From the NCBI RefSeq assembly GCF_000512895.1, contig NZ_CP007033.1:1971001-2035000 (forward strand): DNA of 64,000 nt. Reading direction: 5' to 3'. Both the position numbers and the translations under genes were made by a program. How positions within the stretch are numbered: position 1 is the stretch's first letter; each line of letters opens with the position of its first letter. Positions 35,915-45,645 of this stretch are shown piece after piece. The DNA comes from Dehalobacter restrictus DSM 9455. Its GTDB lineage: Bacteria; Bacillota; Desulfitobacteriia; Desulfitobacteriales; Syntrophobotulaceae. The notes beneath the pieces are model-generated. The model saw only the letters and a program-made list of their open reading frames with translations. It was not told the DNA's origin and ran no database searches.

Positions 35915-36844
35915 TTGGTATTTCTTACGATTTCCAGACAAACAGGAAGCCTGGGGAAAGAAATATCTGGGCTCCTCGCCAAGAAATTGGATCTGCCTCT
36001 GATTACACACGATTTTGTTATGAACCAATGGCTGCCGGAGATTGCCGACAAGCATGAGCTACATATGCTGAAAGAAAGCCCTGGCTTTTATTTGAATCTG
36101 TCCTCTCAAGGCCTTACCTTTGCCGAGCATATTGAAAACAGATTAAAAAGTTATATTTCTGAACAGCCTGCTATCATCTTCGGTCTCGGCGCTCAGATTA
36201 TTTTCTCCCGCCATCCTGAAGCGATCCATGTCAGAATCATAGCTTCAGATGAAGTTCGAACCGGCCGGGTCATGCATAATCTCCATCTGGACCGCTCCAA
36301 TGCCGAAAGATTCCTGGAGCTGACCGACCGCAAGCACAAACGGTATATTTCCACCATTTATCATAGAGACTGGTCTGATCCTTCTCTTTACGGTATTACG
36401 CTGAACACAGATTTTTTCGGCATCGAAGAAGGTGCTGCGCTTCTGGAGTACTATGCCAGAAACAAGCAACTCTACTCCCCTGCAGCTGAATATCCTTCTC
36501 AGGACGGTAAAAAACCGGTCACTTTCAAGCATCCATCCGAAGAGGAATTTGCCGGAATCCTGGATATGTACCACCTTGACTGGGAGTACGAGCCCCGTAC
36601 GTTCCCGATTCAATGGGATGAAGAGGGCAATGTTACCATGGCGTTTTCACCTGATTTTTACCTACCTAGATTTAATACGTTCATTGAACTGACCACGATG
36701 AACCAAAAATATGCTTCAGAAAAAAAGAAAAAGGTTGAGCTGCTCAAACGGCTCTATCCTGGCACCAACATTAACATTGTCTTTAAAAATGATTTTTATT
36801 CCCTTTTGGAGAGATTCGGCATTAAGAAAGGATCTGCACAATGA
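35915..36844 (+). CDS. Cytidylate-kinase-like protein with additional C-terminal domain
   Basis: About 310 residues. The first 190 residues are an AAK6/cytidylate-kinase-like P-loop domain (FLTISRQTGSLGKEISGLLA), widespread in clostridia and of unknown substrate. The last 110 residues form a separate domain reading FSPDFYLPRFNTFIELTTMN and INIVFKNDFYSLLERFG, which resembles a small PD-(D/E)XK-type fold but I cannot assign it. Translation likely starts at TTG 35915, with GGGGGTGA five bases before it, although GTG codons upstream are possible. The gene overlaps the HPRT gene by four bases (ATGA), so the two are coupled. Confidence 0.7.
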   Translation: MVFLTISRQTGSLGKEISGLLAKKLDLPLITHDFVMNQWLPEIADKHELHMLKESPGFYLNLSSQGLTFAEHIENRLKSYISEQPAIIFGLGAQIIFSRHPEAIHVRIIASDEVRTGRVMHNLHLDRSNAERFLELTDRKHKRYISTIYHRDWSDPSLYGITLNTDFFGIEEGAALLEYYARNKQLYSPAAEYPSQDGKKPVTFKHPSEEEFAGILDMYHLDWEYEPRTFPIQWDEEGNVTMAFSPDFYLPRFNTFIELTTMNQKYASEKKKKVELLKRLYPGTNINIVFKNDFYSLLERFGIKKGSAQ

Positions 36845-37374
36845 ATGCTAATGCTGTTGGGAAGATCATTTTCACTGCAGAGGAGATTCAACGGAAAGTC
36901 GCCGAAACCGGGCGAATCATTGATACCGACTATCAGGGCAAGGAGCTGGTTGTGATCAGCGTCCTAAAAGGATCGTTTTACTTTTTGGCTGACCTGACCC
37001 GGCACCTGACGATACCCTTAAGCCTTGATTTTCTGTCGATCAGGGCCTTCCCTGATGAAACGAATAAAACTGGCATTGTAAGATTTGCGAAAGATCTTGA
37101 CCTTTCGATCACCGGCAAACATGTTCTTTTAGTAGAAGATGTGGTCGGAACCGGACTTACGCTTGCTTATATCTGCCAGCACCTCGAAGCTGCGAAGCCC
37201 GCTAGTCTAAAAATATGCACCCTGCTGGACAATCCCTCGGAAAGGCTCCTCACCATTAACATCGATTATTGCTGTTTTCTTATGCCGGACCAATTTGTAG
37301 TCGGGTATGGCCTCGATTACCAGGAAAAGTACCGAAACCTTCCGTATATCGCAGCCTACAAGCGCGAAAAATAG
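36841..37374 (+). CDS. hpt: Hypoxanthine-guanine phosphoribosyltransferase
   Basis: 177 residues. The PRPP-binding motif VLLVEDVVGTGLTLAYI (two acids, then GTGLT) and the N-terminal VISVLKGSFYFLADL are standard for HPRT. It converts hypoxanthine or guanine plus PRPP to the nucleotide, the purine salvage step. ATG overlaps the preceding stop codon (ATGA). Length and motifs fit the family. The catalytic flexible-loop stretch (SIRAFPDETNKTGIVRF) is more divergent than usual. Confidence 0.92.
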   Translation: MNANAVGKIIFTAEEIQRKVAETGRIIDTDYQGKELVVISVLKGSFYFLADLTRHLTIPLSLDFLSIRAFPDETNKTGIVRFAKDLDLSITGKHVLLVEDVVGTGLTLAYICQHLEAAKPASLKICTLLDNPSERLLTINIDYCCFLMPDQFVVGYGLDYQEKYRNLPYIAAYKREK

Positions 37375-37846
37375 AAAACGAGCTCCAACGAACCTTTATC
37401 AATGTATCCCCAGTATTACCCTCAATTTCGTTTCCCGCTATCCATCTTCCTAAAAAGACCTTCGTCTACAGATATTCCGTTTACTCATTACCCACTTCAG
37501 TCTGATTTCATTTCAGAATTTGCCTCTTAAAAATTCTTTTTACAGATTTTCTTGAACCAAACCTTCATTTCTATCAATCCCGTTGCAGACTCTTTTCTTC
37601 GAAACTCTCCAGATATAGTGAACCTTTTCGTTCACCGACCTAATCATCCAATGATAACGTTTTGTTCCCATTTTGGGCTTCACTGGTATTCCATCTTAGG
37701 AATTCCTTGGAGCTTGTTATTATCATACACAAAATACAGGCTTTCGGTCAACCTGCAAATATCGTGATTTAGGGTGAAATTAATAAAATGTTACGAATTT
37801 TCAGTCTATTATAACGGTTTTTCTTTAGCTCAAAAAGAATTACTTG
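37375..37846. other. Intergenic region without recognisable gene
   Basis: This 470-base stretch between convergent genes shows only short frames without ribosome binding sites. No hairpin with a U-run stands out, and no RNA gene or repeat was recognised. Confidence 0.5.
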
Positions 37847-39004
37847 CTAAAAGGAATCAAATCCCACGGATCCTCCCAAATCCGCTTTTTTATTCTTTTT
37901 TTGGCTGTACATCAGATTGTCAACATGGTTGAGAAATTGCTCAATGCTGGCATATCTCATATCAAAGATGTCAGTCCCAAAGCTTCCTTCCAGCCTGTAA
38001 CGCTTTCCGGAAGTTTTATTATACGCTTCAAAAGACACATTGATTCTCTCAATTGTTTTCTCCAGAGCTTCTTTGCTGTCACATTCCATAATTACCGCGA
38101 ATTCATCGCCACCCATCCTGGCAATAATGTCTGTTTTTCTTAGGACACTTCTTATTAGCCCAACAGCAGTCTGGATCGCTTTGTCCCCTTCGGAATGCCC
38201 ATATTGGTCATTAATTTGTTTCAGTCCGTCAAGGTCGGCATAAATAAGCCCAAATTTATCATCGGCCTTATGGTGGATCCTTCGGGAAATGTAATAGTCA
38301 AAAGATCCTCTCGTCCATACGCCGGTCAAGTTATCCAGATGAGCCATTCTTTGCTGCAGAAAATAATAAATAATCACGAGGGAAAATGCCGTACAGCTCC
38401 ACATCAGAAGCACACCATAAAACATCGACTGAAGAATCCCTCCGATAATCGGCAGTATTCCAAATGCTATTAAAGGAATCCATTCCTGCTTAATGATTTT
38501 CCCTTTTCTTTTAAATATCTGTATCAGACTGATTATCAGATAAAAATAGGTAATTACAGCTGAAACGAGAAAAAGTGATCCCCGGTGGTAGACATTCGCA
38601 CTGTCTATATCGAAGATAAAACCATAAATAGGCGATAAAACGGTCAGTACCGTATTGATGACAATCGGAATGAAATACAGGATTTTCCTGGTTTTAAAAA
38701 TTGTGCTGTCTGGTTCAGTCCAGCTATAATTAAATTTGTACCACGAATAGGTTAACAGCGGCGCCGTAATAAACAAACATATGTGCATCAGCTCCGACAC
38801 CGGGATCAACCATAACTCAGGGCGTCTGTTGATCATGCAGGTCAGCGTTTCAAAAACAAGCTCCAGCATAATGACTAAAGACGTAGTCAGAAATTTTTTA
38901 TTGATACTATCCTGCCGGTCAAGACTCTGGTAAGCAATCAAAAATACTACCCCTAACAACACCAGGGCAGCAAGATTAATATCAATCCGTAAAAATACCT
39001 GCAT
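37847..39004 (-). CDS. Membrane diguanylate cyclase (7TM + GGDEF)
   Basis: 385 residues. Seven or eight hydrophobic segments fill the first 215 residues, an MHYT/7TMR-like sensor of unknown ligand. The C-terminal 160 residues form a GGDEF domain with an intact active site ARMGGDEFAVIM and an I-site RKTD (RKTDIIARMGGDEF), so product feedback inhibition is expected. YADLDGLKQIND is the metal-binding region. It should make cyclic di-GMP. It is the second complete diguanylate cyclase in the window, alongside the enzyme at 29233-30291 and the degenerate hybrid at 15812. Confidence 0.9.
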   Translation of the reverse strand: MQVFLRIDINLAALVLLGVVFLIAYQSLDRQDSINKKFLTTSLVIMLELVFETLTCMINRRPELWLIPVSELMHICLFITAPLLTYSWYKFNYSWTEPDSTIFKTRKILYFIPIVINTVLTVLSPIYGFIFDIDSANVYHRGSLFLVSAVITYFYLIISLIQIFKRKGKIIKQEWIPLIAFGILPIIGGILQSMFYGVLLMWSCTAFSLVIIYYFLQQRMAHLDNLTGVWTRGSFDYYISRRIHHKADDKFGLIYADLDGLKQINDQYGHSEGDKAIQTAVGLIRSVLRKTDIIARMGGDEFAVIMECDSKEALEKTIERINVSFEAYNKTSGKRYRLEGSFGTDIFDMRYASIEQFLNHVDNLMYSQKKNKKADLGGSVGFDSF

Positions 39005-39226
39005 ACTTTTTACCAGCCTTTATGTCTAAGATCAACGCATGAAAACATTATAGCATAATTTTGTGGAATAATTCACGTAACGTAACGTGATCTAGCAGTC
39101 CAAGTGAACATGGATGTGAAACGCAGCTAGGTCATGCTAAATGTGCAAAAAAAAGGGGCTATTAACACCCAAAATGAAATGCTGCCAACATAGTGTCAGC
39201 AGCATTCGGATTGACGGTGATCCCTT

Positions 39227-40789
39227 TTATTTAGCCAGAATGGCTGTTAAATCATTCTCTGGTGTAGAGATCGGTGTGATATTGAATTTTTCAACCAAAA
39301 CGTTGCGTACATTGGAAGAGAAAAAAGCTGGAATGGATGGTCCGATATAGATATTCTTTATGCCCAGGGCCAAAAGGGTCAACAGAATGCAGACCGCTTT
39401 TTGTTCATACCAGGAGAGCACCAGTGTTAATGGCAGATCGTTTACGCCGCATTCAAAGGCCTGGGCCAGCGCAACAGCAACCTGGATAGCGGAATAAGCA
39501 TCGTTGCATTGTCCCATATCCATCAGCCGCGGCAGTCCCCCAATTTCTCCAATGTTCAGATCATTAAAGCGGTATTTTCCGCAGGCAAGTGTCAGTACGA
39601 CCGTATCCATAGGCGTCTGCTTCACAAACTCGGTATAGTAGTTTCTGCCGGGCTTTGCACCATCACAGCCACCAACCAGGAAGAAATGCTTGATTGCTCC
39701 GCCCTTGACGGCATCGATCACTTTATCCGCAACTCCGAGAACAGTATTCCGGGCAAAACCTGTCATCAGCTCATTTCCGCCGTTGATCCCTGTCCTGTAT
39801 TGATCTTCGCTGTAGCCGCCAAGTTCAAGCGCCTGCTTAATCAGGGGCGAGAAGTCCTTGACTTTGGCATCCGGGATATGCTTCATTTCCGGATAACCGA
39901 CGACGGATGTCGTATAAACCCTGTCAGCGTAACTGGCTTTGGGTGGCATCAGACAGTTCGTCGTAAAAAAGATCGGAGCCGGAATATTGTCAAATTCCTT
40001 TTGCTGGTTCTGCCAAGCCGTTCCGAAATTGCCCTTCAGATGCACATATTTTTTAAATTCAGGATAGGCGTGAGCTGGGAGCATTTCACCATGGGTATAA
40101 ATATTGATTCCTTTTCCTTCTGTCTGTTCCAGCAATTGTTTCAGATCGAGCAGGTCATGGCCGGTGATCACAATGAATGGGCCTTTTTCTATGATTGTTG
40201 TAACTTTGGTTGGCACCGGATGACCATAAGCCGAAGTATTCGCTTCATCGAGTAGCGCCATGCAGGCAAGATTGGTTTTGCCGAATTCCATCAGCAACTC
40301 CAGCCATTCATCGACGGAATGATCTTCCCCGATAGCTTTCAATCCTTTATAAAAGCAGGCGGTGACTTGAGGATCCTGCTTGCCTAGAACATACGCATGC
40401 CAGGCATATGCTGCCATTCCGCGTATCCCTAACAGCAAGGTCGAACGCAGCGAGACGATGTCCGGATCGCCATGGAACAAAGCTTCAGGTGCAAAATCTT
40501 CCGCCCCGCCAAGTTTGTTTTTCTCTTCATTTACCTTTTGTATGAAGGCATCAAAATCTTGAGGATCAAAATTAACATTGGTCACTGTGGCAAACAGGCT
40601 CTGCATCACCAAAGCATCTGTTTCCGGTGTAGTTTTCTGACCGGATGCCGCTCTGGCCAATCCAATCAGGGTACAAGTAAGCTCATCATGCTTATTAGCC
40701 ACTTCCGGTTTCTTTCCGCAGACCCCTGCGTTCGTGCATCCTTTTCCGCCGGCAGTTTGTTCACATTGAAAACAGAACATTTGAGACAT
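39227..40789 (-). CDS. hcp: Hybrid-cluster protein / hydroxylamine reductase
   Basis: 520 residues with the N-terminal cluster motif of class I Hcp, C-x2-C-x8-C-x5-C (CFQCEQTAGGKGCTNAGVCG), and the hybrid-cluster ligands in HGEMLPAHAYPEFK, CLMPPKASYADRVYTTSVVG and VVLTLACGKYRFNDL. Hcp reduces nitric oxide or hydroxylamine and protects against nitrosative stress. AGGAGG lies nine bases before the ATG. The gene stands alone, with a hairpin at about 39178-39208 after it. Expression in such organisms is commonly under redox/NO control, but no operator is obvious in the long upstream region. Confidence 0.95.
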   Translation of the reverse strand: MSQMFCFQCEQTAGGKGCTNAGVCGKKPEVANKHDELTCTLIGLARAASGQKTTPETDALVMQSLFATVTNVNFDPQDFDAFIQKVNEEKNKLGGAEDFAPEALFHGDPDIVSLRSTLLLGIRGMAAYAWHAYVLGKQDPQVTACFYKGLKAIGEDHSVDEWLELLMEFGKTNLACMALLDEANTSAYGHPVPTKVTTIIEKGPFIVITGHDLLDLKQLLEQTEGKGINIYTHGEMLPAHAYPEFKKYVHLKGNFGTAWQNQQKEFDNIPAPIFFTTNCLMPPKASYADRVYTTSVVGYPEMKHIPDAKVKDFSPLIKQALELGGYSEDQYRTGINGGNELMTGFARNTVLGVADKVIDAVKGGAIKHFFLVGGCDGAKPGRNYYTEFVKQTPMDTVVLTLACGKYRFNDLNIGEIGGLPRLMDMGQCNDAYSAIQVAVALAQAFECGVNDLPLTLVLSWYEQKAVCILLTLLALGIKNIYIGPSIPAFFSSNVRNVLVEKFNITPISTPENDLTAILAK

Positions 40790-41203
40790 ACAAATTTACC
40801 TCCTCTATATTTTTTTTTTAATCGTGGTCTTATCTTTTTAATCATACGTAAAAAACTGCCAGAAATCGGTATCCAAGGTTACAAAAATCAGATGCCATTT
40901 TCTTAATATTCTGATAATATTTAATCCGCATATCCGCAGTTATATTCTCTCTTTGAATCATGGAATCATCGTTGAAATTGATAGCAAATTAATTGTGGAT
41001 AATTGTGTGAATATTGTGAATTATATATACGCAATACGCTTGTTTATTTCATGGAATCAATGGCAATATGTTCGGAGGATCGTGGGTATTGCTAAGAGGG
41101 TTTAATAATTTAAACATTCTGTCATTTTAAAGGATTTGTATACTATTTCTAGATAAGTTAAGAAATTCCTACCATTCGACAAATTTTTCAAAATATGCGG
41201 GCA
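40790..41203. other. Long AT-rich intergenic region upstream of hcp
   Basis: A sigma-A-like -10 (TATGAT) lies on the minus strand near 40842-40847, about 60 bases before the hcp start, but a matching -35 is not clear. The remaining AT-rich sequence holds no gene or repeat that I can name. Confidence 0.4.
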
Positions 41204-42034
41204 TTAGATTTGGCTGTCGGAGGTGCCAACCAGCCTTTCCGGGCAGGCATAAACAGTGCCTTTGCCTCCTCTGACATAGCCGAGAAGTGTAATGTTATAT
41301 TCTCGGGCAAGCCTGATGGTCGCTGTTGTGGGCGTCGATTTGGAAACTACCACGGGTGCTCCAAGCCTGATCATTTTCATGAGCATTTCCGAAGTAAGTC
41401 TGCCGCTGATAAAAACCATGCCATTTGCAGCTAGTTCCATCTTGTTTGCCTTCATCAGTATTCCTGTCATTTTATCGAAACAGTTGTGCCGGCCAATGTC
41501 TTCATTTAGCACTTCAAATCCTTCAGTGTGAAATAAGACACTGTGGACGCCTCCAATCGTATGAAATATCTCAGACTGTTCAATGAACTTATCCATGATT
41601 GTCAAGATATTTCCTGCGGAAAAAGTGGATTTGTTCGTGCTGACGGCGTACTGCGTCTTTTTCAGCGGATTAATGTAGGTATAACACTTGCCACAGCCGG
41701 AAGTGATGCTTCTCAGACTTTCGCGTCTGTCAATAACGACTCCTTCTCTAAGTTCAATCAGCACTGCCAGCATTTTCTCATTGTATTCGATGCTTTCAAT
41801 ATCTTCATAAGAACCAATAACACCCTCATTATATAGAAAACCCAGGGCCAACTCCTCGTGATGCCGGTTCAGACAGAGAACGGAAACAAGCTCCTGTCCA
41901 TTGACTATCATTTTAAGGGACACTTCGGCGATAACCTTTCTCACCGCTTCTTTCATCACAATGGCATCATTTTCTCTTTGGATTTCTACTACCTCAAATT
42001 CTTCGTAGATGATTCCTTCGTCAGCAGCATTCAT
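41204..42034 (-). CDS. fdhD: Formate dehydrogenase accessory sulfurtransferase FdhD
   Basis: 276 residues. The CxxC persulfide loop TSGCGKC, the following VSTNKSTFSAGNILTIMDKF and the downstream VLNEDIGRHNCFDKMTG, then PVVVSKSTPTTATIRLA, are standard FdhD features. FdhD passes sulfur from IscS to the molybdenum or tungsten bis-MGD cofactor of formate dehydrogenase. No formate dehydrogenase gene lies in the window. The gene is monocistronic. Confidence 0.93.
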   Translation of the reverse strand: MNAADEGIIYEEFEVVEIQRENDAIVMKEAVRKVIAEVSLKMIVNGQELVSVLCLNRHHEELALGFLYNEGVIGSYEDIESIEYNEKMLAVLIELREGVVIDRRESLRSITSGCGKCYTYINPLKKTQYAVSTNKSTFSAGNILTIMDKFIEQSEIFHTIGGVHSVLFHTEGFEVLNEDIGRHNCFDKMTGILMKANKMELAANGMVFISGRLTSEMLMKMIRLGAPVVVSKSTPTTATIRLAREYNITLLGYVRGGKGTVYACPERLVGTSDSQI

Positions 42035-42303
42035 TATTTACCCTCCAAGCAGCAATATTGCATTTGTATCCTCCAACAGTATCGGAGTTGGTCTTTCTTA
42101 CCTGCAGCGATCTCCTGGCTGAAAGCCCCACCCTATTTTACCACTAAAATAAGATTTACTGAAATTAATAGGGCATGATTCATGATCAATCCGAATAGAT
42201 TTCAGTATATTTGCAAGGCATTTTATCAATAATAGAATAGACTGAAAGACTTCTTTCAGTACAAGCATCAAGACATTGAGTCAGTCAGGTGGTGGAATAA
42301 AAT

Positions 42304-42753
42304 CTGGATACTGACGGAATCATCGCAAAGCTCAACTGGTTTTACAGCCTGGAACTGAACCAGGTTGATCTTTATATGGCGCAAAGTAAATTGGTCGAAG
42401 ATATCTATATCAGCAAAGTATTGGAACGGTCATCTTATATTGAACAGCAGCATGTCGATAACATTGCCGCCCAAATACGGAAATACAATAGGGAACCGAC
42501 CATTTTGGGGGATATTGTTTCCCCGCTTCTGGGAAAGACCGCCGGGAATATTACGGCTGCGTTTGGAATAGTCCCCCTGCTAAAAGCTGATATTCTTCTG
42601 GAGAAAAAAGCAATGAGTGATTATAAAGACTTGATTTTGAAAATCGGAAAAGATCATACGTTGTTTTCTGTCCTGTGGGCCAATCTAATTGACGAAGATC
42701 TGCACACGGCCTGGTTTTCAAATAAAGTTCAGGAACTAGAGGCTTGCCGCTAA
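42304..42753 (+). CDS. Ferritin-like COQ7-type protein (CTG start inferred)
   Basis: About 149 residues of a helical bundle of the COQ7/ferritin-like group: LNWFYSLELNQVDLYMAQSK, then SSYIEQQHVDNIAAQI with E-x-x-H-type metal ligands, and a third helix ending LIDEDLHTAWF. An ATG exists at 42376, but starting there would remove the first conserved helix. The frame is open back to a TAA at 42298 and the only reasonable initiator is CTG 42304, nine bases after GGTGG. Related clostridial proteins are of unknown function, probably di-iron electron or oxygen-scavenging proteins. Confidence 0.6.
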   Translation: MDTDGIIAKLNWFYSLELNQVDLYMAQSKLVEDIYISKVLERSSYIEQQHVDNIAAQIRKYNREPTILGDIVSPLLGKTAGNITAAFGIVPLLKADILLEKKAMSDYKDLILKIGKDHTLFSVLWANLIDEDLHTAWFSNKVQELEACR

Positions 42754-42784
42754 ATTTTTTATTTTTAGGCAGGATTGACCAAGA

Positions 42785-44278
42785 TCATTCTGGCTTTTTG
42801 TCTGCCTGAGAATCCGCTTTTTCTATTAAATCTCTGGAGAATTCTACGGACAATTTCGTTTTACAAGTATTATGGTTTAATCGTTTATTATTGGCTCTAT
42901 TAGCGTCATTTGTTTGTAATTTATTGATCCGGGTTAGAAACATATAGAGGACATAAAACACAGCAATCATGATGATCCCTGCAATAAGACCTGTTCCCTG
43001 CCCGGAGATAAATGGCATACTTAGGATAATCATGATCAGACTCAGAAAAACAATCCAGGTAGAATAGGGGTATAAAGGCATCTGACACTTGCCTGATGGC
43101 GGACACCCATATTTCTTTCGAAAGCGTAAGTGAGTCGCCATAATTACTGCATACGTAAATAACAAAGCAAACCCACCGGAGCTTATCAAAAACAAGTATA
43201 CACTTGGGAGCAAAAGACCAATGCCCAATCCTGCAAGCATGGCTAAACCAGAAATCAGTATTCCCCGATACGGGACATTTCCTTGATCCTTTAACCAACT
43301 GGGTGCCTGACCTTCTTCGGCAAGAGACCGCATCATTCTGCCCAGACCAAACATCGCTGCCAGCATGGTAGAAAGTATCGCTGTTATGAGTACAAAATTA
43401 ATGGCGTTGCCCGCCCAGCCAATTCCCCATCTATCAAGCGCAGCTACCATGGGACTGAATTTTTCACTTAGACTGGAGGTGGGGATTAACGGAAGCAGCA
43501 CAGCAATAGAGACAATATAAAATCCTATCAGAATTAATACTGTATGGGAAATTGCTTTGGGAATCGTTTTTGTTGGATTGTCGGCTTCCGAAGCAGCCAG
43601 TCCAATAATTTCAAAACCTGCATAGGAAAATATGACGATAAGCATACTCCCTGCTATCCCTTTAATCCCCGCCGGCATCAAAGGTTCCCTGACTAATTCT
43701 CCGGCACCTATTTGGGAGACAGTCGGAAATAATCCCAGGATTAAAAGTAAGGCGATGATGATAAATGAAGCCAGGGCTAACAGCTTGACGGCAGCCAGAC
43801 CACTCTCGAGCTTACTTAATTTATCAGCTCCCAATAAATTTAGCAGCGTGACACTTACAATAATTAAGCTTCCCAATCCGGCTATGGAACTATTGGGAAC
43901 CCATTCACGCATCAGGATCGATACAGCGGTAGCCTCACTGGACATAGCCAAAACCATCCCAGCCCAGTATACCCAACCAACTACAAAACCGGTTCCTTTG
44001 CCAAAGGTTTGGGCTGCAAAAGTACGAAAGGAACCAACATCAGGATTCGCAACCGTCATTTCGGACAAGGCAAAAAGGATAAAATAAACGATGACTCCGC
44101 CAAGAATAAAGGAAACGATAATCGAAGGTCCTGCAGCATTAATAGCTACCGATGAGCCCAGAAAAAAGGAACCCCCGATTACTGTTCCCAAAGCCATCAT
44201 TGTAAGCTGCCAAACTGATAATCCCTTATGTTTTTTCTTCATCATTGTATTCTCCATATTCAGGTTTGTGATTTCCAT
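42785..44278 (-). CDS. APC-family amino acid/amine permease
   Basis: 497 residues with 12 hydrophobic segments. The N-terminal GLSVWQLTMMALGTVIGGSF and the later FSYAGFEIIGLAASEADNPT are APC-superfamily signatures. The C-terminal 40 residues are polar. These secondary transporters carry amino acids or amines by proton or antiport coupling. It is the last gene of the riboswitch-led operon, 72 bases after the DUF2284 fusion gene, so it may import or export the substrate or product of that pathway. The exact substrate is unknown. It could instead have its own promoter in the gap. Confidence 0.85.
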   Translation of the reverse strand: MEITNLNMENTMMKKKHKGLSVWQLTMMALGTVIGGSFFLGSSVAINAAGPSIIVSFILGGVIVYFILFALSEMTVANPDVGSFRTFAAQTFGKGTGFVVGWVYWAGMVLAMSSEATAVSILMREWVPNSSIAGLGSLIIVSVTLLNLLGADKLSKLESGLAAVKLLALASFIIIALLLILGLFPTVSQIGAGELVREPLMPAGIKGIAGSMLIVIFSYAGFEIIGLAASEADNPTKTIPKAISHTVLILIGFYIVSIAVLLPLIPTSSLSEKFSPMVAALDRWGIGWAGNAINFVLITAILSTMLAAMFGLGRMMRSLAEEGQAPSWLKDQGNVPYRGILISGLAMLAGLGIGLLLPSVYLFLISSGGFALLFTYAVIMATHLRFRKKYGCPPSGKCQMPLYPYSTWIVFLSLIMIILSMPFISGQGTGLIAGIIMIAVFYVLYMFLTRINKLQTNDANRANNKRLNHNTCKTKLSVEFSRDLIEKADSQADKKPE

Positions 44279-44350
44279 TATTGTTTCTCAAAATCACAAA
44301 ACCATTCTGTTTGGAGATAACAATTCAATCCATCTAAAGAAACCTATCAT

Positions 44351-45631
44351 TTACTCCAGAAGCAACAACCCAAAGTATTTAACGAATTCCTGTTTATCTT
44401 TTAAGGTTCGCATTGTAAAGCCTTGCTTAGAAACGGTAGCAAAAACATCAATGCCGGCGCTTTCCATAGAGGGACGGGTCACTGTACACTTTTTGGGCGG
44501 TGCTGGCGGTTTGCACTCGCTGCAAATATGGCATGGTCCTGCCCAAAAAGAGAACGCTTTATAAAAACCTTGTTTAAAAACCATTTTTTCCGCATTCAGC
44601 ATCAGTTTTTGAAAATCCCTTGTCGGCGGTTGGCCTTCAATCAGAAAAGCTTTGGTATAGCCGTCTAATTTCACCCTCGTTTCCTCATAGGAGGGGCTAT
44701 TTGGCGGACAGCACTTTTCCCCATAGCTGGAGCATCCATAGCGGCAATGATCTTTTGTCCAGTGGGCCATAACCACATCCTGAGGATTGATCATCGTGAT
44801 GGACTGAATAGGCAGTCTTTTTAATCTTGCGTAAATTTGCGCTTCTTTTGTTATGTCCAGCTCTTCTAATTTATGCCTATTCTTGGATGCAAAAATCACT
44901 GAGATATCACCTGTAAGGGGTAATAAAGGCGTTTGATGCATATGCCTCTTCTCAAAAAATCCAGAGACATCTTTAGCAGAAAAGATGTTCGCCGAAAGCA
45001 CGGAACTGTCTTTTTGAAGAAGGTAATTTTCATATAGGTTAATAGCCGTATATAAAGAATATTCTTCAGAATACCGACCCATGACAGCAATTACTGCGTC
45101 ATCGTTAATGGTTTCCGCGTGTTTTTCATAATTTGCGCCTGTGATGATCAGATCATAGGGCAATTGATCATTAAAAGAAATCCCCCTACATTGCTTCATC
45201 ATAAACTTTTGAATTGATAGAGAAAAAACATCAGGAGAAATCCTATCAAGGAAGACATTCCCCCTAAAATATTCTAACATGGACGTAAGTCTTTCAGCGA
45301 TAAAGATATGGCTGATTTCACCGTTTTTTAAAGCGTCCAGGCTAAAAAAAGGACTAGTTGCCGAAAGATATTTGGCGCTGACAGGGGCATTGCACAGATA
45401 GCCTTCTTTCCTAATGATTAAACCCATTTTGTCTAAAACGTCGAGGAAAAGAAACGTTCCTTTCTCATCGAGATGAAGGCAATTGGTCAGATCACCGAAA
45501 GATTTTCCTTCTTCAATCGCGGTAAAAATATCGCATGCCATCGCCTTCTGAAGAATCGCTGCTGTTTGCTGTTCCGCTTTGACTTGCAATAAAAAGTCAT
45601 AGTCATTGTTTTGATAATCAATTTTGTTCAT
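44351..45631 (-). CDS. Fusion: methyltransferase-dimerisation-like N-terminus + DUF2284 metal-binding C-terminus
   Basis: 426 residues. Residues about 10-95 look like the winged-helix dimerisation region of O-methyltransferases (AMACDIFTAIEEGKSFGDL, LDVLDKMGLI). The middle (about 100-250) is Rossmann-like but lacks a GxGxG SAM loop. Residues about 290-426 are DUF2284, a predicted metal-binding domain rich in cysteines (CRYGCSSYGEKCCPPNSPSY and GPCHICSECKPPAPPKKC). DUF2284 proteins are often near corrinoid methyltransferase genes. The gene follows the LpdD-like gene by 14 bases. It could bind an iron-sulfur cluster and serve the UbiD/hydantoinase pathway, but no enzyme activity can be assigned. 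Confidence 0.7.
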   Translation of the reverse strand: MNKIDYQNNDYDFLLQVKAEQQTAAILQKAMACDIFTAIEEGKSFGDLTNCLHLDEKGTFLFLDVLDKMGLIIRKEGYLCNAPVSAKYLSATSPFFSLDALKNGEISHIFIAERLTSMLEYFRGNVFLDRISPDVFSLSIQKFMMKQCRGISFNDQLPYDLIITGANYEKHAETINDDAVIAVMGRYSEEYSLYTAINLYENYLLQKDSSVLSANIFSAKDVSGFFEKRHMHQTPLLPLTGDISVIFASKNRHKLEELDITKEAQIYARLKRLPIQSITMINPQDVVMAHWTKDHCRYGCSSYGEKCCPPNSPSYEETRVKLDGYTKAFLIEGQPPTRDFQKLMLNAEKMVFKQGFYKAFSFWAGPCHICSECKPPAPPKKCTVTRPSMESAGIDVFATVSKQGFTMRTLKDKQEFVKYFGLLLLE

Positions 45632-45645
45632 GCCGGTCTCATCCT

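Noticed and set aside
37375-37846. Possible small gene or RNA in the long gap after hpt
   Set aside because: Several short frames exist, but none has a ribosome binding site and no stable hairpin stands out.
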